Below are positions 1 through 7,550 of a DNA stretch of 46,833 nt, in pieces. Numbering within the stretch: the stretch's first letter is position 1; each line of letters begins with the position of its first letter. The stretch spans positions 1 through 46,833 of the forward strand of contig WJMT01000075.1 in NCBI GenBank assembly GCA_014727835.1. Reading direction: 5' to 3'. The notes below the pieces were generated by a model, which worked only from the letters and a program-made list of their open reading frames with translations, did not search any database and had not been told where the DNA came from. Both the position numbers and the translations under genes were made by a program. The DNA is from Candidatus Aminicenantota bacterium. GTDB lineage: Bacteria; Acidobacteriota; Aminicenantia; Aminicenantales; Aminicenantaceae.

Positions 1-47
1 CCTCTTTATGATTTGATTTTTCATTCTCAATGAATGGAGCTTCCTTG

Positions 48-1058
48 TCAAGCAGTGTCTTGATGAGAGACTTCAGCATTGGCTTTTTTTTCCAGCACAT
101 AAAAATCTCTTTTTCGACGGTCGGTGATGTGGCATCGGAAATCCGCCACTTGATACCCCGCCTTGAACAATTCGATAAAAGCGGTCCGGGTCCTTAACCT
201 CCAGTCTAAGGGGATTTTTCTGATCCTTTCCTCCACCACATTGGTGAGGCGGATCATATTGTAAAAATCATAAGGGATCTCAACCAGAAGCACCTTTTTT
301 GAAGATCGAAGCATTTCCTCATCCACTTTATGACTCACTTCTATGAAAGCGTTTCTGTTCTTCCCCTTAATTTTTTCAAGATGCGAATTGATGACCAGAT
401 CTCCAGAGCTCAGCGCTTTTTTGAAATCAAAATCCCTATTTTTGCTTCTTTGACTCAGTTTCCACATGACATAAAAACGGTCTGCCGGAATATCAGGACG
501 ATTGAGAAATCCTGAGAATTCTTTATAAAAAGAAGGCTTGTAACTCAAAACATCCATTCCCAGTTTGTGAATATTTCTGTAGGCATTCACTCCTGTCAAA
601 GGATCATAAGTGCAGGTCATGGAATCAATAGACAAAACCGTTCGAACAATTTTTCTCTGAAATTCCTTGAGCCTAATGCCAAGAGATAAATTCCGGTATT
701 CTTTTTTTATGGCTGCATACTGGGAATAAAAATTGAGATTGCCTGCGTTTTGATAAGCCGTGTTCTTGTCTTGGACGCCCACATATCCATAGGCAAACCC
801 AATAAAATGATCCGGATCCTGCTGTATTTTTCCCTTTTCATCCTGAGTGTAAATCCCCATAAAAAGACTGCTTCCCTCGTTGAAATAATTCTCAGCTGCC
901 ATGTTTCTGGGATTTGATAAATAATCGTTGGGGTCCCCCCAGATATCCATGCGCAGCTGTTCATATTTTACGTAATCCCGTTCATAGGGAGATTTTTCCA
1001 AAAAAAACAGGAACTTTTTTCCCTTGGATTTTCTGATCTCTTCAAATTCATTCATCAT
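48..1058 (-). CDS. GNAT-superfamily acetyltransferase-like protein
   Basis: A 336-residue protein resembling the predicted acetyltransferases grouped as COG3375. The acetyl-CoA loop region is visible at about residues 117-135 (YRNLSLGIRL), followed at about 147-167 by a strand and the conserved-looking YDPLTGVNAYRNIHKLG, which in this family follows the cofactor site. The substrate is unknown. There is no signal peptide or membrane segment, so it should be cytosolic. Two adjacent ATG codons (1058 and 1055) can serve as start and no clear Shine-Dalgarno precedes them; a promoter ends only a few bases upstream. It is divergent from the lipid kinase gene. The family call is moderately firm; the function is not known. 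Confidence 0.75.
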   Translation of the reverse strand: MMNEFEEIRKSKGKKFLFFLEKSPYERDYVKYEQLRMDIWGDPNDYLSNPRNMAAENYFNEGSSLFMGIYTQDEKGKIQQDPDHFIGFAYGYVGVQDKNTAYQNAGNLNFYSQYAAIKKEYRNLSLGIRLKEFQRKIVRTVLSIDSMTCTYDPLTGVNAYRNIHKLGMDVLSYKPSFYKEFSGFLNRPDIPADRFYVMWKLSQRSKNRDFDFKKALSSGDLVINSHLEKIKGKNRNAFIEVSHKVDEEMLRSSKKVLLVEIPYDFYNMIRLTNVVEERIRKIPLDWRLRTRTAFIELFKAGYQVADFRCHITDRRKRDFYVLEKKANAEVSHQDTA

Positions 1059-1072
1059 CAGAGTTACTAAAA

Positions 1073-1102
1073 ATTTTATCTGAGAGACAAGATAATAGTC
1101 AA
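1073..1102 (-). promoter_or_regulatory. sigma70-type promoter for the GNAT gene
   Basis: On the minus strand TTGACT (1102-1097) is followed after 18 nt by TAAAAT (1078-1073). The predicted transcription start is near 1066, only about 8 nt before the first ATG, so the message would have almost no leader. Confidence 0.4.
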
Positions 1103-1126
1103 GGATATCTCACATTTCCATTTGTA

Positions 1127-1156
1127 TTGATAAAAGTTTTTTGATAAATATATATT
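1127..1156 (+). promoter_or_regulatory. sigma70-type promoter for the lipid kinase gene
   Basis: TTGATA (1127-1132), an 18-nt spacer, then TATATT (1151-1156). Each hexamer has one mismatch to consensus. The predicted start is near 1163, giving a leader of about 19 nt before the ATG at 1182, with no good Shine-Dalgarno in it. The site shares the divergent intergenic region with the GNAT promoter. Confidence 0.4.
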
Positions 1157-1181
1157 TCACTGTATTTTTTTTGTGGGTTCC

Positions 1182-2111
1182 ATGAAAAAACAAAGATTTC
1201 TGTCCGACAAAAAGGTCGCTTGTATCATCAACCCCTATGCCGCCAACAGGAGATGGCGTCGGAACCGGATCGTCAGAAATACCCTTAAAAAAAATGTCCC
1301 CGGTAAAATCATCGCTGTCCAAAAAAACAAACAATACACCATCCAAACCTCAAAGCGATTAAGCAAAGAGTTTGACGTTATCATTGTGGCAGGCGGAGAC
1401 GGAACCATTGCAGATGTTATACAGGGGATTATGGAATCCGGTCACTCTGAAAGTGTGACTTTGGGAGTGATTCCCTTTGGAAGCGGGAATGGTTTCCGGA
1501 TATCCCTTGATCTCCCATTAAGGATCAAAAAAGCGATAAAAATCATCAATCAGGGACATGCTAAAGAGATCGATTTGATCAAAATCAATGACAAATATGC
1601 TTCATTTGGTAGCGTAGGAGCCACAGCTCAGGTGCTGGTAGAAAAAATGAAAAACAGGATTCCGGGATTTATGGGCCACATCCTTGCTGCCCGAATTATG
1701 CTGCGGCTGTCCAGAAAAAAACAGGATATAGAGCTGGTTGATGGAATCAATGACCAAGGAGTCCACTTTGCACAGAAGCATTTGAAACTCAAAGTTTTTG
1801 ATGGCATTGTTGGAAAATGCAAGCATTTCGGATACGGATGGAAAGTCGCACCCAAAGCAGAAATCGACGATGGATATATTGATATGACTTTTTTTGAAAT
1901 CAGCAATTTGAAATTCCTTCTTTTTTTTCCTAGTATTTACTTTGGCACCTTCCAGAAAACGCAAAGGCATTTCAAAGCAAAAGAAATCATCATCAGAGGA
2001 AACAAACTTCCTGTCCAGTATAATGGTGAGCTTTTGGGAAAAACAAATAGGATTGAAATCCATATTCACCCCAAAGCCCTGAAGGTGCTCACACCATTAG
2101 GATGTGAGTGA
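1182..2111 (+). CDS. diacylglycerol kinase family lipid kinase (YegS/DgkB-like)
   Basis: A 309-residue member of the DAGK_cat family, which phosphorylates diacylglycerol, sphingoid bases or related lipids with ATP at the membrane face. The nucleotide-binding GGDGT lies at residues 71-75 and the second glycine-rich motif GSGNGF at 100-105; the C-terminal half fits the beta-rich lipid-binding domain. Length is normal for the family. The ATG at 1182 is preferred over an in-frame GTG nine bases upstream because it starts the basic N-terminus directly. The lipid substrate cannot be read from sequence. It converges on the membrane protein at 2129, with a 17-nt gap that overlaps a small hairpin. Confidence 0.85.
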   Translation: MKKQRFLSDKKVACIINPYAANRRWRRNRIVRNTLKKNVPGKIIAVQKNKQYTIQTSKRLSKEFDVIIVAGGDGTIADVIQGIMESGHSESVTLGVIPFGSGNGFRISLDLPLRIKKAIKIINQGHAKEIDLIKINDKYASFGSVGATAQVLVEKMKNRIPGFMGHILAARIMLRLSRKKQDIELVDGINDQGVHFAQKHLKLKVFDGIVGKCKHFGYGWKVAPKAEIDDGYIDMTFFEISNLKFLLFFPSIYFGTFQKTQRHFKAKEIIIRGNKLPVQYNGELLGKTNRIEIHIHPKALKVLTPLGCE

Positions 2112-2128
2112 TGGGAGAGGGGATCCCG

Positions 2129-3055
2129 TCATTCTTGGGAAACAACCAAAATAAAAGCCTGGACCGCCAATTCAGGAAAAGTCCTTCCCCCTAAATTCTT
2201 GACACTGTTTATGCTCCCAAATTCCTGGACTCCCATAAAAGGGGGTGCTTTCCGGGAAATGTTCTCATAAATATTCGCCAGGGCAATGATACTGGATCCC
2301 AAATGAATGCTTTCGAGGTCTTTGTCAAGATCCGTTGGCTGTCTGACATAATGATTGTAGTAATCCTCCAGAAGAGGCTGGGTCTCTTCCAAAAGAGATG
2401 CGGTGGATTTGAGTATGACCTTTTCCCGGTCATTCAATGAGGATTGCGATGTTTTTCCTTCTTTGGACCAATAACCTGACAACTCATCAAAAAAAGGAAG
2501 ACTTTTTTGGAGCCCTTTGGATTCTGATAACAGAGCTGCGGATTTGATATTCTCCACCTCCATGGTCTCCATCCCTGCAGCTTCTGCGATTTTTCCCGCC
2601 AACAGAGATATTCTCACTGATGAAGGCTGTTCCTTATCTCCATATTCCAGATATTTAAACAGGATTTCCAGAATCCCGATGTATGCGGCTCTTAACTTTT
2701 CCATTCTCTTCTCTTTCTGTTCAGATGCTGTTCCAACAATGGCTCCTGTCAGCAGCAAAAATCCACCCCAAGACAATAGATTGATCAACTCATTCATGGA
2801 CAAAACATCACTCCCCCGAACAAACCTTCCAGTGAATATCAGATAAAAGATAACCACCAGAATACTGAATAAGGCAGTCAGCACTCCCTGTTTCTTTCCC
2901 ATAAAATGCCCAGAAAGAATCACCGGAAGGAAAAAAAAGTTGAGAAACGCCAGCTTATATTCGATCAGAAGCCCGATCCCTATGACTCCAAGAAACACAA
3001 GGACGATTAAAGACAGCTCAAAATGTTTCAAAACAAATTCTTTAAACCGGTTCAT
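2129..3055 (-). CDS. membrane protein with a degenerate HD-GYP-like cytoplasmic domain
   Basis: A 308-residue protein. The first 110 residues contain about four hydrophobic segments (roughly 13-33, 35-52, 57-76, 93-110), followed by a charged linker and a soluble helical region. Residues 147-182 (SSVRISLLAGKIAEAAG... then SAALLSESKG) align by eye with the start of HD-GYP phosphodiesterase domains, where the last stretch normally reads AALLHDIGK. Here the catalytic His-Asp pair is replaced by Ser-Glu, so c-di-GMP hydrolysis is unlikely. I infer a membrane sensor that binds or signals without hydrolysing. The family match is by pattern only. Confidence 0.55.
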   Translation of the reverse strand: MNRFKEFVLKHFELSLIVLVFLGVIGIGLLIEYKLAFLNFFFLPVILSGHFMGKKQGVLTALFSILVVIFYLIFTGRFVRGSDVLSMNELINLLSWGGFLLLTGAIVGTASEQKEKRMEKLRAAYIGILEILFKYLEYGDKEQPSSVRISLLAGKIAEAAGMETMEVENIKSAALLSESKGLQKSLPFFDELSGYWSKEGKTSQSSLNDREKVILKSTASLLEETQPLLEDYYNHYVRQPTDLDKDLESIHLGSSIIALANIYENISRKAPPFMGVQEFGSINSVKNLGGRTFPELAVQAFILVVSQE

Positions 3056-3155
3056 AAGGCCTCTTTTTCATCTGTGAACACACCCATCCCTCTTCCGTGT
3101 CTTTACTCTTTATATATCACCGGCATTCCCGTGTGTCAACCTCTCATCTTTTTTA

Positions 3156-3184
3156 TTGACTCAAGCATTGATTCTCACTATCCT
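3156..3184 (+). promoter_or_regulatory. possible sigma70 promoter for the 3252-4123 pair
   Basis: TTGACT (3156-3161), a 17-nt spacer, TATCCT (3179-3184). It would give a leader of about 60 nt ending in a strong AGGAGG before the GTG start. Confidence 0.35.
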
Positions 3185-3251
3185 ATTTTATACAAGATCC
3201 AAATCGGGAATAAAAGGTCATGAAACAAAACAATCCAAAAAGGAGGACGCT

Positions 3252-3692
3252 GTGAACAAAAACAAAGAGTCATCCCCTTCATCTCAAGATATAAAAAATC
3301 AAGTTTCCGCACCTGCCATCGGTCTTTTAATCACAGGGATCGTGGGTGCTGTCTCCTCTCTGGGCACACTGATTTCTTTAGTCATCGGTATCAGTTTTTT
3401 AAGCATTCCTTCGATTTACTCAGAACTTCCCGACGACATCCCTATAGACATGGAGCACCTTTTCCAGGGCACATTTGCTATTGGAAGCTCATTTGTGGGG
3501 ATTTTAGTCGCCGCCTTGATTATTTTTGCTTCATTGAAAATGAAGGAACTGGAACAATGGGGACTTGCCCTCATGGCCAGTATACTGGCCATGATCCCCT
3601 GCATAAGCCCCTGCTGTATCATCGGGCTTCCCATTGGAATCTGGTGTCTGGTGGTGCTCACAAAGCCTGAAATCAAAAATGCATTCAGTTGA
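3252..3692 (+). CDS. small multi-pass membrane protein of unknown function
   Basis: A 146-residue protein with a polar N-terminus and three to four hydrophobic segments. The C-terminal pattern MASILAMIPCISPCCIIGLP, followed by an invariant-looking GIW...LTKPE end, recurs in small membrane proteins of several phyla, but I know no function. The GTG at 3252 is chosen because a perfect AGGAGG lies six bases upstream; the open frame extends 32 codons further, but that part reads as untranslated leader. The stop overlaps the start of the next gene by four bases (TTGA), so the two are translationally coupled and probably interact or act together. Confidence 0.7.
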   Translation: MNKNKESSPSSQDIKNQVSAPAIGLLITGIVGAVSSLGTLISLVIGISFLSIPSIYSELPDDIPIDMEHLFQGTFAIGSSFVGILVAALIIFASLKMKELEQWGLALMASILAMIPCISPCCIIGLPIGIWCLVVLTKPEIKNAFS

Positions 3693-4123
3693 AGAATCTT
3701 TCCTCTGAGATCCCCCACCTTATCGTTCTTTTTGCCTGCATGTCTCTACTGGCAGCCTCCTTTATACTTAGACCTCCTTCTGAAGAAAATCCTTATTTAA
3801 GGCTGGGCCGAGTGGCTCTCCCAGAGATCTGCACCTTTCATAACCTTACGGGCTTTCCATGTCCTGGATGCGGTCTCAGCCGTTCAATGGTTGCTGCAGC
3901 ACACGGTGATTTCCAGTCCAGTTTGGCTTTTCACCGGCTTGGAATACTGACTCTGGTCTATCTCTTTGTTCAAGCTTCCTATAGATCTGTCATCATTGCT
4001 ATTCCGTCACCAAACATCTGTCTGCTTCGGGGAGGAAAAATTTTAGACAAAGGATTGATTGTCCTCGGCTTTCTTTTTTTCATCAACTGGGTCATAACAT
4101 TGATGAACAGACTGCTGGTTTGA
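3689..4123 (+). CDS. DUF2752 family membrane protein
   Basis: A 144-residue protein with hydrophobic segments at about residues 10-27, 90-108 and 122-142. The diagnostic DUF2752 motif FPCPGCGLSRS sits at about residues 55-65. The role of the family is unknown; the paired cysteines suggest metal or redox chemistry at the membrane, which is inference. Translation starts at a TTG that overlaps the stop codon of the preceding gene, a typical coupling arrangement. DUF2752 proteins are commonly found beside small multi-pass proteins like its neighbour. Confidence 0.75.
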   Translation: MKNLSSEIPHLIVLFACMSLLAASFILRPPSEENPYLRLGRVALPEICTFHNLTGFPCPGCGLSRSMVAAAHGDFQSSLAFHRLGILTLVYLFVQASYRSVIIAIPSPNICLLRGGKILDKGLIVLGFLFFINWVITLMNRLLV

Positions 4124-4136
4124 TTCTGGCTTTGGA

Positions 4137-4955
4137 TCACTGGATCTTGACGACCCTGCCCACACCCATGGTCACATAATGATCTCCAAATGCTTGTTCG
4201 AACAGCCGGATGGCGCGATCCCCTGTACAATGAGTAGCCCCGCACATCAAAACTCCCAGCTCATGAAACCGGTTGATGATTTGATCCACCTGATCATCTG
4301 ACTTTTGCATAAGATGAAAACCGCCCAGGGCAAAATAAACTTTATCTTCGACGATCTGGGCTGCTTTCTCCACAATTTTTACGATACCAGGATGAGCGCA
4401 CCCTGTGATCAACACGCCCCCCTGTTCGGTTTGCATGACCAAAGACTGCTCCTTAATAGAGATCCCCATCTCTCCGGTTGAAAAGATCCCATCACAAATT
4501 TCAACAGGTTCTGATACTCTCACAGCTCGAGATCCTTTTTCTTTGACTTTCTCAAAAAAACCCTCCGGGAATGAAGAGGGAATATAAACAGGAACCTGTT
4601 TCACTGTGTCAAGAACAGAAAAAAGCCCTCCTGTGTGATCTCCGTGATTGTGGGATATGACGATGAGATCAATGCTCTCCATTTCAACACCCAGCGTTTT
4701 GATGTTATGCCATAGAATATCACTTCGGGTCCCTGCATCAAATAGAATGGTCTTGTCCATCCCAGTGATAAGACAGGAAAATCCCCAATCCGCTTTGGTT
4801 CCGTCTGTATAGACATAATTATCATACAGAATGCTTATTTTTGGTCCGCCATCTGATTCTTTGAAAAGCTCTGACATCACCCCTTTGGGGCTTGCAGCCA
4901 GGACCACCAAAACAATCAGAAAAAGAACGGATACAAATCTTTTTTTCTCACTCAT
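4137..4955 (-). CDS. exported MBL-fold metallo-hydrolase (COG1237-like)
   Basis: A 272-residue metallo-beta-lactamase-fold protein. Residues 1-28 form a Sec-type signal peptide, placing it outside the cytoplasm. The metal-binding HNHGDHTGG lies at about residues 102-110, with later conserved elements ITGCAHPG, GGFHL and ATHCTGD characteristic of the COG1237 branch (some members annotated as dihydropterin-related phosphate synthases). An exported form of that branch suggests a periplasmic hydrolase of unknown substrate. The gene lies 25 nt behind osmC on the same strand and is probably co-transcribed with it. Confidence 0.8.
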   Translation of the reverse strand: MSEKKRFVSVLFLIVLVVLAASPKGVMSELFKESDGGPKISILYDNYVYTDGTKADWGFSCLITGMDKTILFDAGTRSDILWHNIKTLGVEMESIDLIVISHNHGDHTGGLFSVLDTVKQVPVYIPSSFPEGFFEKVKEKGSRAVRVSEPVEICDGIFSTGEMGISIKEQSLVMQTEQGGVLITGCAHPGIVKIVEKAAQIVEDKVYFALGGFHLMQKSDDQVDQIINRFHELGVLMCGATHCTGDRAIRLFEQAFGDHYVTMGVGRVVKIQ

Positions 4956-4980
4956 AGGTCACCTCTGGTGTTTCTTTTTC

Positions 4981-5400
4981 TTACTGATCATTCAACATGA
5001 ATTGAAATTCCGGCGGATCAACCATATGCCGCTTGACTGAGCATTGACTGACCGCACTCACCACTGCTCTATGGTATTTTTTGGGAAAATCAGGAGGAAG
5101 CTGGATCTTTATGATAATCTTTTTGATCATCTTTTTGTCTTTATCGATCTCTTTGGTCATGACAAGGCCCAGCTCCTCAGTGGATATCTTTCTGCTTTGG
5201 CAAAAAGAAAGAAGATAGATCCCTGAACAAGTGGCAATAGAAGCCAGGAAAAGGTCAAACGGAGCAGGTGATGAACCCTCTCCTCCCTGATAAACCGGCT
5301 GATCTGTTTCAATCGTGAATCCCTTGACCTCAGCATTGACTCGTTTTCCTCCAGGAAATGTCAATTTAATCTCATCGTTCATGCTTCTCTCCTTACTCAA
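4981..5400 (-). CDS. OsmC family protein
   Basis: A 139-residue protein of the OsmC/Ohr family, mostly peroxide-reducing thiol enzymes. The N-terminal strand region leads to the family hallmark SSPAPFDLFLASIATCSG (about residues 43-60) and a second conserved cysteine occurs in AVSQCSVKRH (about 119-128), so both redox cysteines appear present. The organisation is closest to the YhfA-like branch rather than to Ohr. A good AAGGAGA precedes the ATG. The gene sits between trmJ and the MBL hydrolase on the same strand. Its in vivo substrate is not predictable. Confidence 0.8.
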   Translation of the reverse strand: MSKERSMNDEIKLTFPGGKRVNAEVKGFTIETDQPVYQGGEGSSPAPFDLFLASIATCSGIYLLSFCQSRKISTEELGLVMTKEIDKDKKMIKKIIIKIQLPPDFPKKYHRAVVSAVSQCSVKRHMVDPPEFQFMLNDQ

Positions 5401-5465
5401 TGAATGACAACAGTATAAACCATTTTTGACTTTTTACAAATATTTGAGTGAGGAATGGAATGAGT

Positions 5466-6161
5466 TCACTTGGAAAAAATGGCCAGCAGCAATTTTTGAT
5501 CCTTTTCCGTCATGGCCAGCCTTCCAAACAGGTCATAAAGCATATCTGTCACATGCTCTTTGTTGCCCTGGTGGATAAAATCTTTTTTTTCCAATTTGTT
5601 TGCAATCAAATCAATGCATTCTTTTTGTTTTCTTCTTGAAACCGGCTTGGGCTCTGGTTTGTTTTCCTTTGGTGCTTCTCTCAAGAAAACTTGGAACAAG
5701 GTGAGCAGCACTGCTGCAGCAAGATTATAGGAAGGCTGCTCTTGAACTTGAGGAATGGAGAATCTGAAATTGGAATGACGGAGCTCTTCAGAAACCAATC
5801 CAGTCCTTTCATTTCCAAAAACAAGACCCATGCGGGTTTCTGGAGAAAAGCCAACTATTTTTTCAACTGCATCCTCAAATCTTAAGGATGGAAAGTTCTT
5901 TCGGTGCCTTGCAACAGCTGCAAAAACAACATCCACATCCCTGACTGCTTCGGACAGTTGAGAGAAGATCTGAGCATTTTTCAAGACTTGCTTAGAATGC
6001 ACGGCTGTTTGATAAGCTGTCTTTGAAAGAGGCTGGTCTGTGACCAGTCTTAAATATCTATACCCTGTATTGTTCATAGCTCTGGCCACAAGGCCGATGT
6101 TTTCTGGATGGGAAGGCCAAGAAAGGATGACACAGATATTTTTTTGTGAATTTTTTTTCAT
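5466..6161 (-). CDS. trmJ: TrmJ-like SpoU-family RNA 2'-O-methyltransferase
   Basis: A 231-residue SPOUT enzyme that methylates a ribose 2'-OH with S-adenosylmethionine; TrmJ members modify position 32 of tRNAs. The three knot motifs are in order: IGLVARAMNNTG near residue 23, GLVFGNERTGLVSEEL near 118, and PSYNLAAAVLLTLFQVF near 145. The basic C-terminal extension fits TrmJ better than TrmL, which is shorter. It follows dut after 20 nt and probably ends the nrd transcription unit. Assignment to TrmJ rather than another SpoU enzyme is likely, but the target is not proven. Confidence 0.8.
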   Translation of the reverse strand: MKKNSQKNICVILSWPSHPENIGLVARAMNNTGYRYLRLVTDQPLSKTAYQTAVHSKQVLKNAQIFSQLSEAVRDVDVVFAAVARHRKNFPSLRFEDAVEKIVGFSPETRMGLVFGNERTGLVSEELRHSNFRFSIPQVQEQPSYNLAAAVLLTLFQVFLREAPKENKPEPKPVSRRKQKECIDLIANKLEKKDFIHQGNKEHVTDMLYDLFGRLAMTEKDQKLLLAIFSK

Positions 6162-6181
6162 GCCTCAGCCTGCTTAACAAT

Positions 6182-6604
6182 TCAATACTCGCCAGTGCTT
6201 CCAAATCCTCCTTCTCCCCGAAGGGTCGGGTCCAGATGATCCACTTCCATTGGATCCAGTTCCATGACCTTCTGGATCAAAAGTTGAGCGATCTTCATTC
6301 CCTTTTCTATCTTGAATGTCTTTTCACCCAGGTTGACCAAAACAACTTTGACTTCCCCCCGATACCCGGAATCCACCACTCCGGCCAATCGATGGACAGA
6401 TTTGAGAGAAACTCCACTTTTATCCCAGATCAAGCCCGCACATCCATCTGGAATCGCCACTTGGATCCCGGTTGAAACAGCCCGGCTCTCAGACGGCTTC
6501 AATTGACATTTCTCACAGGAAAACAAATCCAGCCCCGCATCTCCCTTGTGACCTCTGGATGGAATTTTAGCTTCTTTATGTATCTTTTTCACTTTGAGCT
6601 TCAT
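6182..6604 (-). CDS. dut: deoxyuridine 5'-triphosphate nucleotidohydrolase (dUTPase)
   Basis: A 140-residue trimeric-type dUTPase that hydrolyses dUTP to dUMP and pyrophosphate, supplying the thymidylate precursor and keeping uracil out of DNA. All five motifs are visible: GDAGLDLFS (about 21-29), DKSGVSLKS (about 65-73), VVDSGYRGEVKVVLVN (about 80-95), KGMKIAQLLIQ (about 104-114) and the C-terminal P-loop-like RGEGGFGSTG. The frame is open another 78 codons upstream, but the ATG at 6604 has AGGAG seven bases before it and starts at the normal family position. It lies one base after nrdG, so dUTP clearance is co-expressed with dNTP synthesis. Confidence 0.93.
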   Translation of the reverse strand: MKLKVKKIHKEAKIPSRGHKGDAGLDLFSCEKCQLKPSESRAVSTGIQVAIPDGCAGLIWDKSGVSLKSVHRLAGVVDSGYRGEVKVVLVNLGEKTFKIEKGMKIAQLLIQKVMELDPMEVDHLDPTLRGEGGFGSTGEY

Positions 6605-6605
6605 C

Positions 6606-7304
6606 CTAGACTCCTTCCAGCTTGAACTCTGCAAAGTATTTTTTTGCCATATTTCCAAACTGTTGAATTTTCTCTTTCGGGAATGGCTTCCGTTTCTGGT
6701 AAGACTCATCCAGAGTCTTTTTCGGTGAAAACTGTTGGAGCTGGAAGCAAGAGTTTCCTTTGAGCATCCGGATGATCTCTTTGATATCTTGTTCTTCAAT
6801 AAGACCGGGGACAACCGTGGTCCGGAACATGGTATCAATAGGTGAATTTTTCAAAATTTGGATACTCTTTTCAATATTCTCGCTGTTCACATTGACTCCC
6901 GCGGCCAAGGAGTATTTTTCAAGAGGTGCCTTCACATCCATTGCTGCATAATCAATAAGCTTCTCATGGATCATTGTCTCTAATCTTTGGGGAAAAGACC
7001 CGTTGGTATCCAGCTTAACCCGGATCCCCTTTTTTTTTATCAGTTTGAGCAGATCTTGGAGGTCCTTGTGCATCAGCGGTTCTCCGCCTGTCACACACAC
7101 AGCCTCCAGCCAATCCTTTCTGGAATCAATAAATTTCAAAAAAAAGTCTTGGGGGATGACAGGCAGGCTGCCAGGATTTAAGACAAGTTCGGGATTTTGG
7201 CAAAAAGGACATCGAAAATTACAGCCTCCCAGAAAAATAGTTGAAGAAATGTATCCGGGAAAATCCTTGGGAGCAAACTTTTCTAGCCCTCTGATTGCAA
7301 CCAA
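6606..7304 (-). CDS. nrdG: anaerobic ribonucleotide reductase activase (radical SAM)
   Basis: A 232-residue radical-SAM enzyme that installs the glycyl radical on NrdD. The 4Fe-4S motif is C28-x3-C32-x2-C35 (CNFRCPFC), followed by the TGGEPLMH SAM-binding element near residue 72 and a TTVVPG segment near 162. It is the longer, PflA-like form of NrdG rather than the short Escherichia coli type. Translation appears to start at TTG (7304), with GGAG about 11 bases upstream, inside the end of the glutaredoxin gene (22-nt overlap), implying coupled expression. Confidence 0.88.
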   Translation of the reverse strand: MVAIRGLEKFAPKDFPGYISSTIFLGGCNFRCPFCQNPELVLNPGSLPVIPQDFFLKFIDSRKDWLEAVCVTGGEPLMHKDLQDLLKLIKKKGIRVKLDTNGSFPQRLETMIHEKLIDYAAMDVKAPLEKYSLAAGVNVNSENIEKSIQILKNSPIDTMFRTTVVPGLIEEQDIKEIIRMLKGNSCFQLQQFSPKKTLDESYQKRKPFPKEKIQQFGNMAKKYFAEFKLEGV

Positions 7305-7549
7305 TCTCTTAACTCCTGCGGAGAGTTGATGACGTTTTGAGTCTCATCATCTTTAATCATCAATACAACAGGAATCCTGATGCCACCTCTATCATCCCGT
7401 TTGATCACATTCAGATAATCCCTGATCTTGATCTTGCTTTCCTTTTCAGAAAGATTGTACTCTTCCCCTTGGAGGTCGGTTCCTTGGAGGATCCTTTTTA
7501 ATGAATCACATTTGGGGCAATTGGGGTATGTAAAAATCAAATACTTCAC
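7283..7549 (-). CDS. glutaredoxin/NrdH-like thiol redoxin
   Basis: An 88-residue thioredoxin-fold protein with the dithiol active site CPKC at residues 11-14 after the first strand (YLIFTYPNCPKC), and the cis-proline region IRIPVVLM near 58-65. It lies between nrdD (one-base gap) and nrdG (22-nt overlap), so it is almost certainly the electron donor for this reductase. That arrangement fits the redoxin-dependent class III enzymes (NrdD2-type) instead of the formate-dependent E. coli enzyme; the assignment is inference from context. Confidence 0.83.
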   Translation of the reverse strand: MKYLIFTYPNCPKCDSLKRILQGTDLQGEEYNLSEKESKIKIRDYLNVIKRDDRGGIRIPVVLMIKDDETQNVINSPQELRDWLQSEG

Positions 7550-7550
7550 C

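Noticed and set aside
1-47. Possible start of another minus-strand gene (ATG at 23)
   Set aside because: Only seven codons are in the window and the nearest purine-rich site is about 15 bases away, too far.
7029-7037. Run of nine T in nrdG, considered for phase variation or frameshifting
   Set aside because: It encodes a lysine stretch at a normal position; the frame is intact and AT-rich runs are common across this window.
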